A DNA stretch of 64,000 nucleotides. Source: a candidate division TA06 bacterium B3_TA06. GTDB taxonomy: Bacteria > Hydrothermota > Tepidihabitantia > B3-TA06. The stretch covers positions 40,347 to 104,346 of the forward strand of contig NJBO01000007.1 of NCBI GenBank assembly GCA_005223075.1. Reading direction: 5' to 3'. The translations under genes and the position numbers were made by a program. The stretch's first letter is position 1. Each line of letters starts with the position of its first letter. Under the pieces are notes generated by a model. The model had not been told where the DNA came from. It saw only the letters and a list, made by a program, of their open reading frames with translations, and searched no databases. This document shows positions 50,768 through 59,427 of the stretch, piece by piece.

Positions 50768-51220
50768 ATGCATTGGCAAAGAGCAATTATTGCTGTAGCC
50801 TTCTTAGGGGTTGTGGTTGGAGGGTTGGTCTGTGCGGCGAAGCCGCTGCAGATCATAGCAGGTGGTGAGACCACAGAAGTTCTCAAGATTGAGAATGAGA
50901 GACTCGTACTCACCTATAAGTTCACCCGACCAGTTGACCCCAGCTCTGTTACAAACGGCGGGACGTTTATCGTTAGCACCGATCTTGTCGAGTTGGTGAA
51001 CGGTAAGATTACATTTCCAGATGAACAAACCTTGAAGTTTGAGTCCCTGCAGCCGGCAAGCGAACTTCTTCCTGAAGGAGGGGGGATGCTAAAGGTTAGG
51101 GTTGTGGGTCGTTCACGGTTCCAGGAGTGGGTAGCCGAGAAGAACGGTCACCCGATAGATGGAGATCGCGACGGGACAAGCGGTGGAGACTTTATCGCCG
51201 AGTACCAGTGCAGGCTTTGA
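50768..51220 (+). CDS. Secreted Ig-like domain protein
   Basis: 150 residues, ATG after CAAGGAGG. Signal peptide AIIAVAFLGVVVGGLVCA. Body resembles a bacterial SbsA-type Ig-like domain: RLVLTYKFTRPVDPSSVTNGGTFIV … LKFESLQPASELLPEGGGMLKVRVVG, then DGDRDGTSGGDFIAEY. This pattern (…F..PVD..SV..) is common in surface Ig-like domains. Promoter at 50660-50687. Confidence 0.7.
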   Translation: MHWQRAIIAVAFLGVVVGGLVCAAKPLQIIAGGETTEVLKIENERLVLTYKFTRPVDPSSVTNGGTFIVSTDLVELVNGKITFPDEQTLKFESLQPASELLPEGGGMLKVRVVGRSRFQEWVAEKNGHPIDGDRDGTSGGDFIAEYQCRL

Positions 51221-51304
51221 GGTAATAGCCCCTCTGGGGCATACAATAGCAGGAGGCTTTTGATAAGGTTGTCTATGGATTAGGAGGGCAGACACCTAAA
51301 TGTC

Positions 51305-51346
51305 CTGGCTGATCAGGCTGAGGGCTGATTGGCCAGGCTCTTTTTT
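51305..51346 (+). terminator. Terminator after the Ig-like gene
   Basis: CTGGC-TG-ATCAG pairs with CTGAT-TG-GCCAG, followed by CTCTTTTTT. Confidence 0.55.
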
Positions 51347-51613
51347 GAGACCCCTTGCTGTGGAGACCGGTCCACTTAAAAAGCCTCACTCTCCACCTGC
51401 CACCCTGGTAGCTAACTTTTGGCGCACTAACTTGACCACCCCTGTTGCCTCATGTAAGAATATGTATGGGCGACGCATACCCTATGAGATGTACAACATC
51501 TCAAGGGGCAGGCCCTGCGTCGCCCCTACAACTTGATTAAAGGGTTCGTAGTGGCCGACGTTCACGGCTTTGCCGCGCGCTTCGCGTCAGGTCGGCCCGA
51601 TTCATTGATATTC

Positions 51614-51652
51614 GGGGTCCCCGCTCGGCTACGCAGTAGACGAGTGGGGTGT
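51614..51652 (+). repeat. Hairpin element before Cys-rich gene copy 1
   Basis: GGGGTCCCCGCTCG … CGAGTGGGGTG, immediately before the -35. Confidence 0.8.
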
Positions 51653-51654
51653 GG

Positions 51655-51682
51655 TTGACAAGCTCTATTTTTGGCCTAGGGT
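51655..51682 (+). promoter_or_regulatory. Promoter of Cys-rich gene copy 1
   Basis: TTGACA then TTTTTGGCCTA and a weak -10 (TAGGGT); duplicated at 52513. Confidence 0.6.
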
Positions 51683-51712
51683 TATATTACTAACCAACCG
51701 AGGAGGTGGTTT

Positions 51713-52438
51713 GTGAAAAAAGGAATGGTCTTTCTTGCGGTTGTGGTTTGCCTGGTGGGGGCGATTCCCGCTTACGCCTCAGGCAGGGTTTGGTCGGAGG
51801 TTGCCGACAATACCGCCATCGTCCACCATGACAGTGCCTGGTTTAACTGCTGCGCGGATATGTCATTTGAGATTAAGCCCAATCCGGATACCGCAGGCAT
51901 CATAGATATCTACGAGCGCGATCTGGGGACCCACCCATGCTATTGCATGTGTTACTTCGACTTCACCCATATCCTGGAAGGCCTTGAGCCTGGAACCTAT
52001 CTTGCCCGCGTTTGGGAAGCCTCCTACGACGAAGAGTATACACTGGCCGGCACCACGATCTTCACAATAAAAGCCCAGCTAGGCTCGTTCAGCACTACTA
52101 CCCTGATGAGCGATTGTTACGACGCCGAGGGGGCCGAGGAGCCTCCCAGTTCTCCCCATACAGGTCTGGAGCTTACCAACGCTTCCTCAAGCCCAACCCA
52201 GCAATCTGCGCAGATTCGCTACTTTCTTCCAACCCAGACCGAGGTGTTGATTCAGATCTATGACGTGACCGGGACCAGGGTGCGTACGTTGGATCTGGGC
52301 AGCCAGGAGCAAGGCGAGCACCTTGTTATCTGGGATACCCGCGAGGAATCAGGTCAGCCCATACCTCGAGGGATATACTTCGTAAGGCTCCAGGCCGCAG
52401 GCCAGGCACGCAGCCTGCCCTTGATCGTGTTGAGGTGA
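51713..52438 (+). CDS. Cys-rich secreted protein with sorting tail, tandem copy 1
   Basis: 241 residues from a GTG after CGAGGAGGTGG. Signal peptide MVFLAVVVCLVGAIPAYA. N-terminal domain: VWSEVADNTAIVHHDSAWFNCCADM … HPCYCMCYFDFTHIL, GTYLARVWEA. The double Cys and the CxCxC cluster are conserved in copy 2. The C-terminal sorting domain is complete (IRYFLPTQTEV, IYDVTGTRVRTLDLG, EHLVIWDTREESGQP, GIYFVRLQAAGQ, PLIVLR). Exported, probably with disulfides or bound metal. Function unknown. Confidence 0.75.
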   Translation: MKKGMVFLAVVVCLVGAIPAYASGRVWSEVADNTAIVHHDSAWFNCCADMSFEIKPNPDTAGIIDIYERDLGTHPCYCMCYFDFTHILEGLEPGTYLARVWEASYDEEYTLAGTTIFTIKAQLGSFSTTTLMSDCYDAEGAEEPPSSPHTGLELTNASSSPTQQSAQIRYFLPTQTEVLIQIYDVTGTRVRTLDLGSQEQGEHLVIWDTREESGQPIPRGIYFVRLQAAGQARSLPLIVLR

Positions 52439-52471
52439 TAACGCGCCCACACGCGAATACCCTCGCCCTCT

Positions 52472-52510
52472 GGGGTCCCCGCTCGGTCGTGCAGCGAACG
52501 AGTGGGGTGT
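52472..52510 (+). repeat. Hairpin element before Cys-rich gene copy 2
   Basis: GGGGTCCCCGCTCG … CGAGTGGGGTG; duplicated with the gene, loop diverged. Confidence 0.8.
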
Positions 52511-52512
52511 GG

Positions 52513-52540
52513 TTGACAAGCCCCATTTTTGGCCTACATT
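52513..52540 (+). promoter_or_regulatory. Promoter of Cys-rich gene copy 2
   Basis: TTGACA then TTTTTGGCCTA and TACATT; same layout as 51655. Confidence 0.6.
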
Positions 52541-52570
52541 AATATTGATAACCAACCGAGGAGGTGGTTT

Positions 52571-53287
52571 GTGAAAAGAAACTACCTGGTAGTGGTGGCT
52601 TTGATGCTGGTGGCCGCCGCGGTTCCGGCATACGCCCTGTCAGGCAAGGTGTGGTCAGAGGTTGCCGATAACGTCGCCTATGTCCACCACGACGACGCAT
52701 GGTTCAACTGCTGCCCGGAGATGGTCTTTGAGATCCGAAAGGGTGGCTACACCATAGACATCTTCGAGCAGGATACTTTTCCACAATGCGATTGCATGTG
52801 CTATTTCAACTTCGCCCACACCTTTAAGGGGCTTGCGCCCGGAACCTACGTTGCCCGTGTGTGGGAGTCTACTTCCCCTGGTGGGGATTACTTCCTGGCC
52901 GGCAGAACCACCTTTACGATTCTCGCCCTGATCGGTCCAACAGATGTCTCGACTCAGATGAGCGATTGTCACATGGAGCCGGGGGTTACCGAGGAATCCT
53001 CACCTGCCAGAGGATTGGAGCTTGAGAATGTTTCCTCAAGCCCGGCCCATAAATCGGTAGGGATTCGCTACCATCTGCCTGCCCAAGCTGACGTTACACT
53101 AGAAATATATGATGTAATCGGCACCCGGGTGCGCGAATTGAACATTGGCAGCCAGGAGGAAGGCGAGCACCTTGTTATCTGGGATACACGCGAGGAATCA
53201 GGTCAGCCCGTTCCTCGAGGGATATACTTCGTAAGGCTAAAGGCAGCAGGCGAGTCGCGCAGTCTGAAGCTAATCGTGTTGAGGTAG
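52571..53287 (+). CDS. Cys-rich secreted protein with sorting tail, tandem copy 2
   Basis: 238 residues from the GTG at 52571 (same CGAGGAGGTGG site as copy 1; the longer frame from 52529 includes the promoter region). Signal peptide YLVVVALMLVAAAVPAYA. Same domains as copy 1: VWSEVADNVAYVHHDDAWFNCCPEM … CDCMCYFNF … GTYVARVWES, sorting tail ending LKLIVLR. The sorting domains are nearly identical, the N-terminal domains more diverged. The upstream hairpin element and promoter were duplicated with the gene. Confidence 0.75.
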   Translation: MKRNYLVVVALMLVAAAVPAYALSGKVWSEVADNVAYVHHDDAWFNCCPEMVFEIRKGGYTIDIFEQDTFPQCDCMCYFNFAHTFKGLAPGTYVARVWESTSPGGDYFLAGRTTFTILALIGPTDVSTQMSDCHMEPGVTEESSPARGLELENVSSSPAHKSVGIRYHLPAQADVTLEIYDVIGTRVRELNIGSQEEGEHLVIWDTREESGQPVPRGIYFVRLKAAGESRSLKLIVLR

Positions 53288-53390
53288 GGAGAAGATCATA
53301 GTAGTAGCGCGAACCTCAGCGCACCCCCTTCGGGTGTCAGGTTCGCTTGCTGATTAAGGAACAAGCGAGGCTAAAGTAGACTGCATATAA

Positions 53391-53448
53391 CTGCGATCTT
53401 TTTACCCCTCCGGCGCACAGGTGTCCGCAGGCAAAAAGGAGCATTCCT
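53391..53448 (+). repeat. Second-hairpin type element
   Basis: GCGATCTTTTTACCCCTCCGG … CAAAAAGGAGCATTCC, the GATCTTTT/AAAAGGAG hairpin with a long loop, before the valS promoter. Confidence 0.65.
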
Positions 53449-53452
53449 ACAC

Positions 53453-53481
53453 TTGACTTTTCCCTAGTCATCTTCTATAAT
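53453..53481 (+). promoter_or_regulatory. Promoter of valS operon
   Basis: TTGACT-17-TATAAT, 5 nt before the ATG. Confidence 0.9.
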
Positions 53482-53486
53482 ACCTG

Positions 53487-56102
53487 ATGCAAGCGGGGTT
53501 CCCGAAGACATACGACCCAAAAGGTATAGAGGAGCGGCTGTATAAGGCCTGGGCGCAGGAGGGTTTGTTCACGCCCAAGCCTGATGAGGAAAAGGAAAAG
53601 TTCGTCATAGTTATACCCCCGCCCAACGTTACCGGTAAGCTGACCTTAGGTCACGTTCTGGATAACGAGCTTCAGGACATCCTGGTGCGGTTTGCCTCGC
53701 TTGCGGGCAACGAGGCGCTGTGGGTTCCTGGAGAAGATCACGCGGGCATCGCCACCCAGGTGGTGGTGGAGCGCAAGCTTGCCGAGGAAGGAAAATCTAA
53801 GGAAGATTTGGGGCGCGAGGGGTTTATTAAGGAGGTGTGGCGCTGGGCCGAGGAGCACCGGGATATCATCCGGCGTCAGCTTGAACGAATGGGCTGCGCT
53901 TTGGACTTCTCGCGCGAGCGTTTTACCCTGGATGAGGGGCTTTCCCGCGCGGTGCGCAAGGCATTCGTGCATCTTTACGATAAGGGGCTCATATACCGCG
54001 GCTTGCGCATAGTGAACTGGTGCCCGCGCTGCCATACGGCTATCTCGAACGAGGAGACCTCCTACGAAGAGCGCCAGGGTTCGCTGTGGTACATCCGCTA
54101 TCCGCTTGAAGACGGTTCCGGCCACGTCACCGTTGCAACCACCCGGCCTGAGACCATGCTCGGGGATACGGCCGTTGCCGTTCATCCTCGAGACGAGCGC
54201 TACAAGAAACTCATCGGTAAGAACGTCATCCTGCCTCTCATGGGCCGGCGCATACCCGTGATCGCCGAGGGGTCGGTCCAACCCGATTTCGGCACCGGTG
54301 CGGTAAAGGTTACCCCTGCTCACGACGCCGCGGACTACGAGATAGGCAAGCGCCATGATCTCGCAAAGGTGCGGGTGATCAATGAGGCAGGCGTGATGAC
54401 CGAAGAGGCGGGCGCCTACGCCGGGAAAGACCGCTACGCGGCACGAAAAGAGATCGTTCGAGACCTGGCATCTCAGGGACTCCTGGAAAAGACCGAACCC
54501 TACCGGCTCTCGATCGCTACCTGCTCTCGTTGTGATACGGTTATCGAACCCATCCTGTCAGAGCAGTGGTTCTTGCAGATGAAGCCCTTGGCCGAGCCTG
54601 CAATCAAGGCGGTCCAGGACGGGGTCATAAGATTCTATCCGGAACGATGGAAGAATTTATATTTCCACTGGATGCGTTCGATCCAGGACTGGTGCATCTC
54701 GCGGCAGCTGTGGTGGGGCCACCGCATACCGGTCTACACCTGCCCAAAATGCGGACACGTCTTTGCGTCCGTGGATGAGCCTTCGGTCTGCCCCAGGTGC
54801 GCGGCTTCCGACCTTACCCAGGACCCGGACGTTTTAGATACCTGGTTTTCTTCCTGGTTATGGCCGTTCTCGGTGATGGGCTGGCCCGAAGAGACTGAAG
54901 ACCTCAAGCGCTACTACCCGACCAACACCCTGGTCTCGGGCTGGGACATCATCTACTTATGGGTCGCGCGTATGATCATGGCAGGGCTTGAGTTCACTTC
55001 TAAGCCGCCGTTCGACGCCGTATTCTTCCACGTGATGATCCGGGACGAGCGCGGCAGAAAGATGAGTAAGAGCCTTGGGAACTCGCCCGATCCGTTCGAT
55101 CTTATAGATAAATACGGCGCGGACGCGCTGCGCTTCGGCCTCATGCTCATCACCCCGCGCGAGCAGGATGTGTGCTACTCCGAGGAGCGAATCAAGGTGG
55201 GGCGCAACTTTGCCAACAAGCTCTGGAACTCGGCAAGACTGCTTGACTCACTGCGGAATGGAGAGGAGGCAGAGATTCCACTCGACCCTGCACCCACCGA
55301 GCGCTGGATGCTTGCAAGACTGGCAAAGGCGGCTGATGAAGCCGCAACACTTATCAAAAAACACGATCTTTACAATGCGGCTAAGTATCTTTACAACTTT
55401 TACTGGCACTCCTTCTGCGACTGGGGGCTTGAGTTTGCAAAGATCGCAAAGCGGGAGGGTCGGCCCATCTCCGCAGCGTTATACGTATTCCGCTCCTCCT
55501 TGGCCATGCTTCATCCATACATGCCGTTCATCACCGAGGAGCTCTGGGAGCGGTTCAGCCTTGCAGATCATCGGCTTTTTTCTGACCGCTGGCCCGAGGT
55601 CCCCCCGGAGTTCAGGGAAACAGATGCATCCGTAGACGCGATGGTTGATCTCGTGACCGCTGTCCGTACCATGAGGGCTGAGCTTGGAGTCGGAAAGGAT
55701 ACGCCGGTTCCGGTTGCGGTCGTCACGAAAGACGAGGAACTCTTTGCCTCGCTTAAGGAGAATATGATCTTTCTTGCCGGTCTTGCCAGGATCGAATCTG
55801 TGGCTCGTGTTCAGGAGAAACCGCATCCTTCGACCGGTTCGGTGTTCGGGTGGGGAGCCGTGTATCTACCGCTTGCAGAGCTTGTCTCTTCCGGCAGACT
55901 TAATCTTGAGGCCGAACGTGCCCGAATCTCCAAGGAGTTAGCCAAGCTGGAAGGTGAGGTCAAAAAGATCAACTCGCGACTGACAGATGATGGGTTTTTA
56001 TCCAACGCGCCCGATGAGATCGTATCCGGGGAACGCGAACGTCTGGAGACGTTTACCGCAAAGATCGCGCGTCTGCGCGAGCTCAAGGAGGGTCTTACGT
56101 GA
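53487..56102 (+). CDS. valS: Valyl-tRNA synthetase
   Basis: 871 residues, full length. Class Ia signatures: PPPNVTGKLTLGHVLDN (HIGH variant, ~37-53), the editing domain (TTRPETMLGDTAVAVHPRDERY), WCISRQLWWGHRIPVYTC, a zinc ribbon (CPKCG … CPRC) and KMSKSLGNSPDP (KMSKS starts ~525), with a C-terminal coiled coil (LEAERARISKELAKLEGEVKKI). The TATAAT box ends 5 nt before the ATG, so the message is predicted leaderless. The stop overlaps the next gene. Confidence 0.97.
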   Translation: MQAGFPKTYDPKGIEERLYKAWAQEGLFTPKPDEEKEKFVIVIPPPNVTGKLTLGHVLDNELQDILVRFASLAGNEALWVPGEDHAGIATQVVVERKLAEEGKSKEDLGREGFIKEVWRWAEEHRDIIRRQLERMGCALDFSRERFTLDEGLSRAVRKAFVHLYDKGLIYRGLRIVNWCPRCHTAISNEETSYEERQGSLWYIRYPLEDGSGHVTVATTRPETMLGDTAVAVHPRDERYKKLIGKNVILPLMGRRIPVIAEGSVQPDFGTGAVKVTPAHDAADYEIGKRHDLAKVRVINEAGVMTEEAGAYAGKDRYAARKEIVRDLASQGLLEKTEPYRLSIATCSRCDTVIEPILSEQWFLQMKPLAEPAIKAVQDGVIRFYPERWKNLYFHWMRSIQDWCISRQLWWGHRIPVYTCPKCGHVFASVDEPSVCPRCAASDLTQDPDVLDTWFSSWLWPFSVMGWPEETEDLKRYYPTNTLVSGWDIIYLWVARMIMAGLEFTSKPPFDAVFFHVMIRDERGRKMSKSLGNSPDPFDLIDKYGADALRFGLMLITPREQDVCYSEERIKVGRNFANKLWNSARLLDSLRNGEEAEIPLDPAPTERWMLARLAKAADEAATLIKKHDLYNAAKYLYNFYWHSFCDWGLEFAKIAKREGRPISAALYVFRSSLAMLHPYMPFITEELWERFSLADHRLFSDRWPEVPPEFRETDASVDAMVDLVTAVRTMRAELGVGKDTPVPVAVVTKDEELFASLKENMIFLAGLARIESVARVQEKPHPSTGSVFGWGAVYLPLAELVSSGRLNLEAERARISKELAKLEGEVKKINSRLTDDGFLSNAPDEIVSGERERLETFTAKIARLRELKEGLT

Positions 56103-56692
56103 GATATTTAGGTTGGATTTTAGCGCTGCTCTTCGCTGCCGCCGGGGTGGCCGGCTACTTCATCTTCTACGCGCCCTTGGAGCGCGGCTACGCCGAGCAG
56201 GCCGAGGAGATAAAGATGTGGACAGATAAGGTGGCGGTTCTGCAGGGGAAGCCGATCGATACAATGCCTGCACCCGATACCGCAACCTCTGAAACCCCCT
56301 CAACCCGCGGGGCCGAATTCGACTACGGCAACCTGCTTGCAACCATCCCTTCAGACAACCTCTTTTCCTCGACCAAGCCAGGCGAACTGTCGGCCAAGGG
56401 CAAGGGCGAGCTGGATAAGCTCCTTCCCACACTTAAGACCACCCAGGGCGACGTGGTCATCATGGTCCATACCGACAACGTGCGCGTTGGCTCCTCGTTG
56501 CGCGATGTCTATCCCACCAACTGGGAGCTTACAGCGCGACGTGCGGCCGTCATAGCCCGTTACCTGCTTGCGCGGGGGATAGACTATAATAGATTGGTCC
56601 CTTGCGGCATCTCCGCCGCTCGGCCCATAGCCTCCAACTCCACGCCTGAAGGAAGGGCTAAGAACCGAAGGGTGGAGATCTACCTGCGCTGA
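56099..56692 (+). CDS. OmpA/MotB-like peptidoglycan-binding protein
   Basis: 197 residues from a GTG overlapping the valS stop (GTGA) after AAGGAGGG. One N-terminal span (LGWILALLFAAAGVAGYFIF), a coiled linker, then an OmpA-like domain: LPTLKTTQGDVVIMVHTDNV, TNWELTARRAAVIARYLLARGIDYNRL, GISAARPIASNSTPEGRAKNRRVEIYL. It resembles the MotB C-terminal half without a motor partner here. Transcribed with valS. Confidence 0.82.
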   Translation: MRYLGWILALLFAAAGVAGYFIFYAPLERGYAEQAEEIKMWTDKVAVLQGKPIDTMPAPDTATSETPSTRGAEFDYGNLLATIPSDNLFSSTKPGELSAKGKGELDKLLPTLKTTQGDVVIMVHTDNVRVGSSLRDVYPTNWELTARRAAVIARYLLARGIDYNRLVPCGISAARPIASNSTPEGRAKNRRVEIYLR

Positions 56693-56765
56693 GTTGCTCC
56701 ATGCCCGGTGCATGGTTTCGTAGCCTTCTGGTTACTTCCATGAGGGAATTCAGTGGTTCAACACC

Positions 56766-56826
56766 GGGGTCCCCGCTTGTGCCCGCCCTTTGGGTGCACG
56801 AACGCTCAGCGGGCGTGTGGGGTGTA
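56766..56826 (+). repeat. Hairpin element copy
   Basis: GGGGTCCCCGCTTGTGCCCG … CGGGCGTGTGGGGTGTAAAA. Confidence 0.75.
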
Positions 56827-56915
56827 AAAGGGGCTTGCATTAAGGTGATTCTTGCTTATTATTCATTATTAAAGAAAGTGAATACATGATGAAGGAACTT
56901 TCGGGTATCATTTTC

Positions 56916-56953
56916 GGGGTCCGGGGGGATTTGCGGTGCAAATCACTGGGGTG
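56916..56953 (+). repeat. Degenerate hairpin element
   Basis: GGGGTCC then GATTTGC-GGT-GCAAATC and GGGGTG, immediately before the lipid kinase start. Confidence 0.55.
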
Positions 56954-56956
56954 GGT

Positions 56957-57811
56957 ATGAAGGTTAGGTTTCTCGTTAACCCGTCTGCTGGCAAGGGCAA
57001 GACACGCAAGCGCTGGCCCGAGTTTTTTGCCGGCAAAAAGCTTGACTACAGGGTTTGCGAAGAGCCGGGGATGATCGAGCGTTTCACAAGGGAAGCGTTT
57101 AAAGAAGGGGTCGAACGGCTTGTCGTGGTCGGCGGCGACGGCTCGCTGAATACCGCTTTGAACGCGCTTTCAGGAGCCGACATCGAACTAGGGACGATTC
57201 CCACAGGGTCGGGCAACGACTTCGCTCGCACCGCGGGCGTGAAGTTCTTTGAGCCTGAACGCTACCTTGAACCCTGCAATCTGCGCCGCATCGATCTGGG
57301 CAAGGTGAATGATCGGCTCTTCATAAACATCTTCGGCTCAGGCTTCGATGCCGATACCGCACGCAGAATGCAGCTTTCCGGTATTAAGGGCGATCTTGGC
57401 TACCTGGTGGCGGTGCTGCGAACCCTGGGGACCTTTCGTTCCCCAACCGTCACCGTCCAGACCGACCGTGAGCGGCTTGAACTTGAAACTATGAGCATCT
57501 CGGTGGGCAACGGCCGCTATCACGGCGGGATGTTCATGCTCACACCCGACGCCGATCTTGCCGACGGTGAGCTTGACCTGTGTCTCGTGCGCAAGATCTC
57601 CAAACTGCGTTTCATCAGCCTCATACCCTCGAGCTTCAAGGGCAAGCACGTTGAGGTCACGGACGTGGTTTCGATGCACCGCTTCCGCCGCATGAAGCTT
57701 GCCTTCTCCGGCCAGGTCTACTATCACGTGGACGGCGAGGTCTCGAGTGAGCCATTCAAAGAGCTCCAAATATCTGTCTTGCCCAGGGCGCTTACCTTCG
57801 TTGTGCCATGA
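56957..57811 (+). CDS. Diacylglycerol kinase-like lipid kinase
   Basis: 284 residues from the ATG at 56957 (an in-frame start at 56936 is weaker). YegS/DagK-type fold: VRFLVNPSAGKGKTRKRWPE, LVVVGGDGSLNTALNAL (nucleotide-binding GGDGT motif with S), GTIPTGSGNDFART, FGSGFDADTA, ISVGNGRYHGGMFMLTPDADLADGELDLCLV. Phosphorylates a lipid such as diacylglycerol or undecaprenol. It overlaps the next gene by 4 bp. A degenerate hairpin element (56916-56953) sits right before its start. Confidence 0.87.
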   Translation: MKVRFLVNPSAGKGKTRKRWPEFFAGKKLDYRVCEEPGMIERFTREAFKEGVERLVVVGGDGSLNTALNALSGADIELGTIPTGSGNDFARTAGVKFFEPERYLEPCNLRRIDLGKVNDRLFINIFGSGFDADTARRMQLSGIKGDLGYLVAVLRTLGTFRSPTVTVQTDRERLELETMSISVGNGRYHGGMFMLTPDADLADGELDLCLVRKISKLRFISLIPSSFKGKHVEVTDVVSMHRFRRMKLAFSGQVYYHVDGEVSSEPFKELQISVLPRALTFVVP

Positions 57812-58359
57812 GGGGTCTTGCGCTCCTTGCTGTTCTTTTTTCGGGTTTCTTGCTCACTCTGGCTGCCGAAGAGACTACATCAAGTCCTCCAGAGTCCAAT
57901 GCGCAGGATTCCTTAAAGACCCCGGCCGATACCGCGATCACCTCGCCGAAAGGCGAAATGGAGCGCAAAAACCAAGTAAGGACTGCGATGCTGCTTTCGG
58001 CCTTCATCCCGGGCGCAGGGCAGTTATACAACGAAAGCTACGCAAAGGGCGGGCTGATCGCGGCTGCCGAGATCGCACTCGCCTGTTTCACCGTCCGCGA
58101 ACATCTGTTGATGATCGGCGTGGACGAGATGTGGTCTGACGACGTGCCTAGCTCCGTCAAAGGCCCGAGGATAGATTCTCTTCGTAACCTTCATCAAGAC
58201 CGGCGCAACGTTTTTGCGTTCTTTACCGGCGCGGTGATCGCCTTCGCGGTCTCAGACGCATACGTGGATGCCCACATGTTCAGATTCAAGGAGCAGCAGC
58301 GGCTCTCGCTCGTTCCCGCAGAGCAGGGGATCGGCCTGGCTCTCCGTTACCGATTCTAA
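57808..58359 (+). CDS. DUF5683-like envelope protein
   Basis: 183 residues, ATG overlapping the kinase stop. Signal peptide LALLAVLFSGFLLTLAA. A DUF5683 pattern follows: TAMLLSAFIPGAGQLYNESYAKGGLIAAAEIALACF, then DRRNVFAFFTGAVIAFAVSDAYVDAHMFRF, and a C-terminal IGLALRYRF ending as in small outer-membrane proteins. Function unknown. Confidence 0.75.
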   Translation: MRGLALLAVLFSGFLLTLAAEETTSSPPESNAQDSLKTPADTAITSPKGEMERKNQVRTAMLLSAFIPGAGQLYNESYAKGGLIAAAEIALACFTVREHLLMIGVDEMWSDDVPSSVKGPRIDSLRNLHQDRRNVFAFFTGAVIAFAVSDAYVDAHMFRFKEQQRLSLVPAEQGIGLALRYRF

Positions 58360-58510
58360 CCCTTTATCGGCAAATCAAGATAAGACACTCTTGTCTGTTC
58401 TATAAATATCGGTAACTTGTAGAACGGACACTCCTGGCTATAAATATCTAAAAGCCGCAGGCTGGAGAGCCTGCGCTACATTGCTTTGAAGATTTTGTTC
58501 CGGGGCAATT
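58360..58510. repeat. Inverted-repeat cluster
   Basis: No gene. Contains GACACTCTTGTCTGTTCTATAAATATCGG-type sequence (58385-58412), GTAGAACGGACACTCC (58419-58434) and GCAGGCTGGAGAGCCTGC (58457-58474), related to copies at 14399, 40105, 40230 and 47447. Confidence 0.6.
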
Positions 58511-59272
58511 CTATTTGCCTGCCCGCTCCATGCCCGCGCGGATCTGCGAGGTGGTGGCAAGACGACTGTAGTCTGTATAGAGCCAGCGCCCTTCCAGGCT
58601 TGAGGACTTGATCTCGTATACCGCGATGCCCACGCCCATCGCGTTCGAGTAGCCGGTTACGAACACCTCGTCCACTGCAAAACCCGTGCCGCAGTACTGC
58701 GAGCTGTCAGATGCCCGGCACCTTACGGTGTAGGTAGCGCCGGTGCGTTCAAGCATCATCTTGCCCTTGTAGGACATCTGGTTGGGGTGGGAGCCTTGCA
58801 CCGTGTAGGTTCCGGTCAGGGGATGGTTGGAGGCCCTGATGCGCTCGGCGTTCGCGGTCTTCTCGCAGCGCAGCTTGTCGCCGTCCATCCGGGCCGCAAG
58901 TCCGCTGAGGCCGTCTGCCGCTTTCTTGTAGGCAAGCACCCGGGTATGTTTGTGTCCTTGCACCGCGCACACCGCTCCCAGCACGTCGCCCATCGCCAGT
59001 CCGTTGCCGTAGTAGACACTGCTGTCTGCAAGCTGCCAGCACAGGTTGTATCCGTCGCCTGCGCGGCGGACGGTCAGGGTGCCGGTATAGCCAGGGCCGC
59101 GGATCGCGTAGACGCCGGAGAAGTCCACCGAGTCTGCGCGGCGTGAGAAGTAAAGGCTTTCTTTGCTCAGCACCATGCCTTTAAAGCTCCAGTTGTTTAA
59201 CGAGAGCCACCACACGATGCCGAGCGCCGCCATCCCGATGAACAGCGCCGCAATACCCCAACGCTTGCGCAC
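58511..59272 (-). CDS. Membrane-anchored protein with an internal duplication
   Basis: 253 residues from a GTG at 59272 (AAGGAGG before it). One N-terminal span (GIAALFIGMAALGIVWWLSL). Two copies of a ~90-residue beta-rich unit: first FSGVYAIRGPGYTGTLTVRRAGDGYNLCWQLADSSVYYGNG, second LTGTYTVQGSHPNQMSYKGKMMLERTGATYTVRCRASDSSQYCGTG, each with DSSxYxGxGxA and a following AVY/AYK strand. The repeat resembles fibronectin-binding-type modules. Promoter at 59300-59327, duplicated at 61387. Confidence 0.6.
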   Translation of the reverse strand: MRKRWGIAALFIGMAALGIVWWLSLNNWSFKGMVLSKESLYFSRRADSVDFSGVYAIRGPGYTGTLTVRRAGDGYNLCWQLADSSVYYGNGLAMGDVLGAVCAVQGHKHTRVLAYKKAADGLSGLAARMDGDKLRCEKTANAERIRASNHPLTGTYTVQGSHPNQMSYKGKMMLERTGATYTVRCRASDSSQYCGTGFAVDEVFVTGYSNAMGVGIAVYEIKSSSLEGRWLYTDYSRLATTSQIRAGMERAGK

Positions 59273-59299
59273 TAACCGCCTCCTTTGGCTTGGAACAAA

Positions 59300-59327
59300 A
59301 GAATATTGACGATGAGGGGGATGTCAA
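59300..59327 (-). promoter_or_regulatory. Promoter of gene 59272
   Basis: TTGACA-16-TATTCT; copied at 61387-61414. Confidence 0.8.
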
Positions 59328-59427
59328 CCCGTAACACATCCCGTACCCTTCAGGGTATTCTCATTACTGTTTGGAGCTTACGCTCCAGAAATCTAAGGAC
59401 ATAACACATCCCATGTAGCGCGAGGCT

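Larger units (their letters stand above)
51221..51712. repeat. Repeat-rich interval with terminator
   Basis: No gene. A terminator (51305-51346), an inverted repeat with GTATGGGCGACGCATACC and CTGCGTCGCCCCTAC arms around ATGAGATG/CATCTC (51463-51531), a GC-rich palindrome CGCGCGCTTCGCG near 51576-51588, and a hairpin element (51614-51652) directly before the promoter of the next gene. A CCCTGGTAGCTAACTTTTGGCGCA tract (51402-51425) resembles 45956-45973. Confidence 0.6.
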
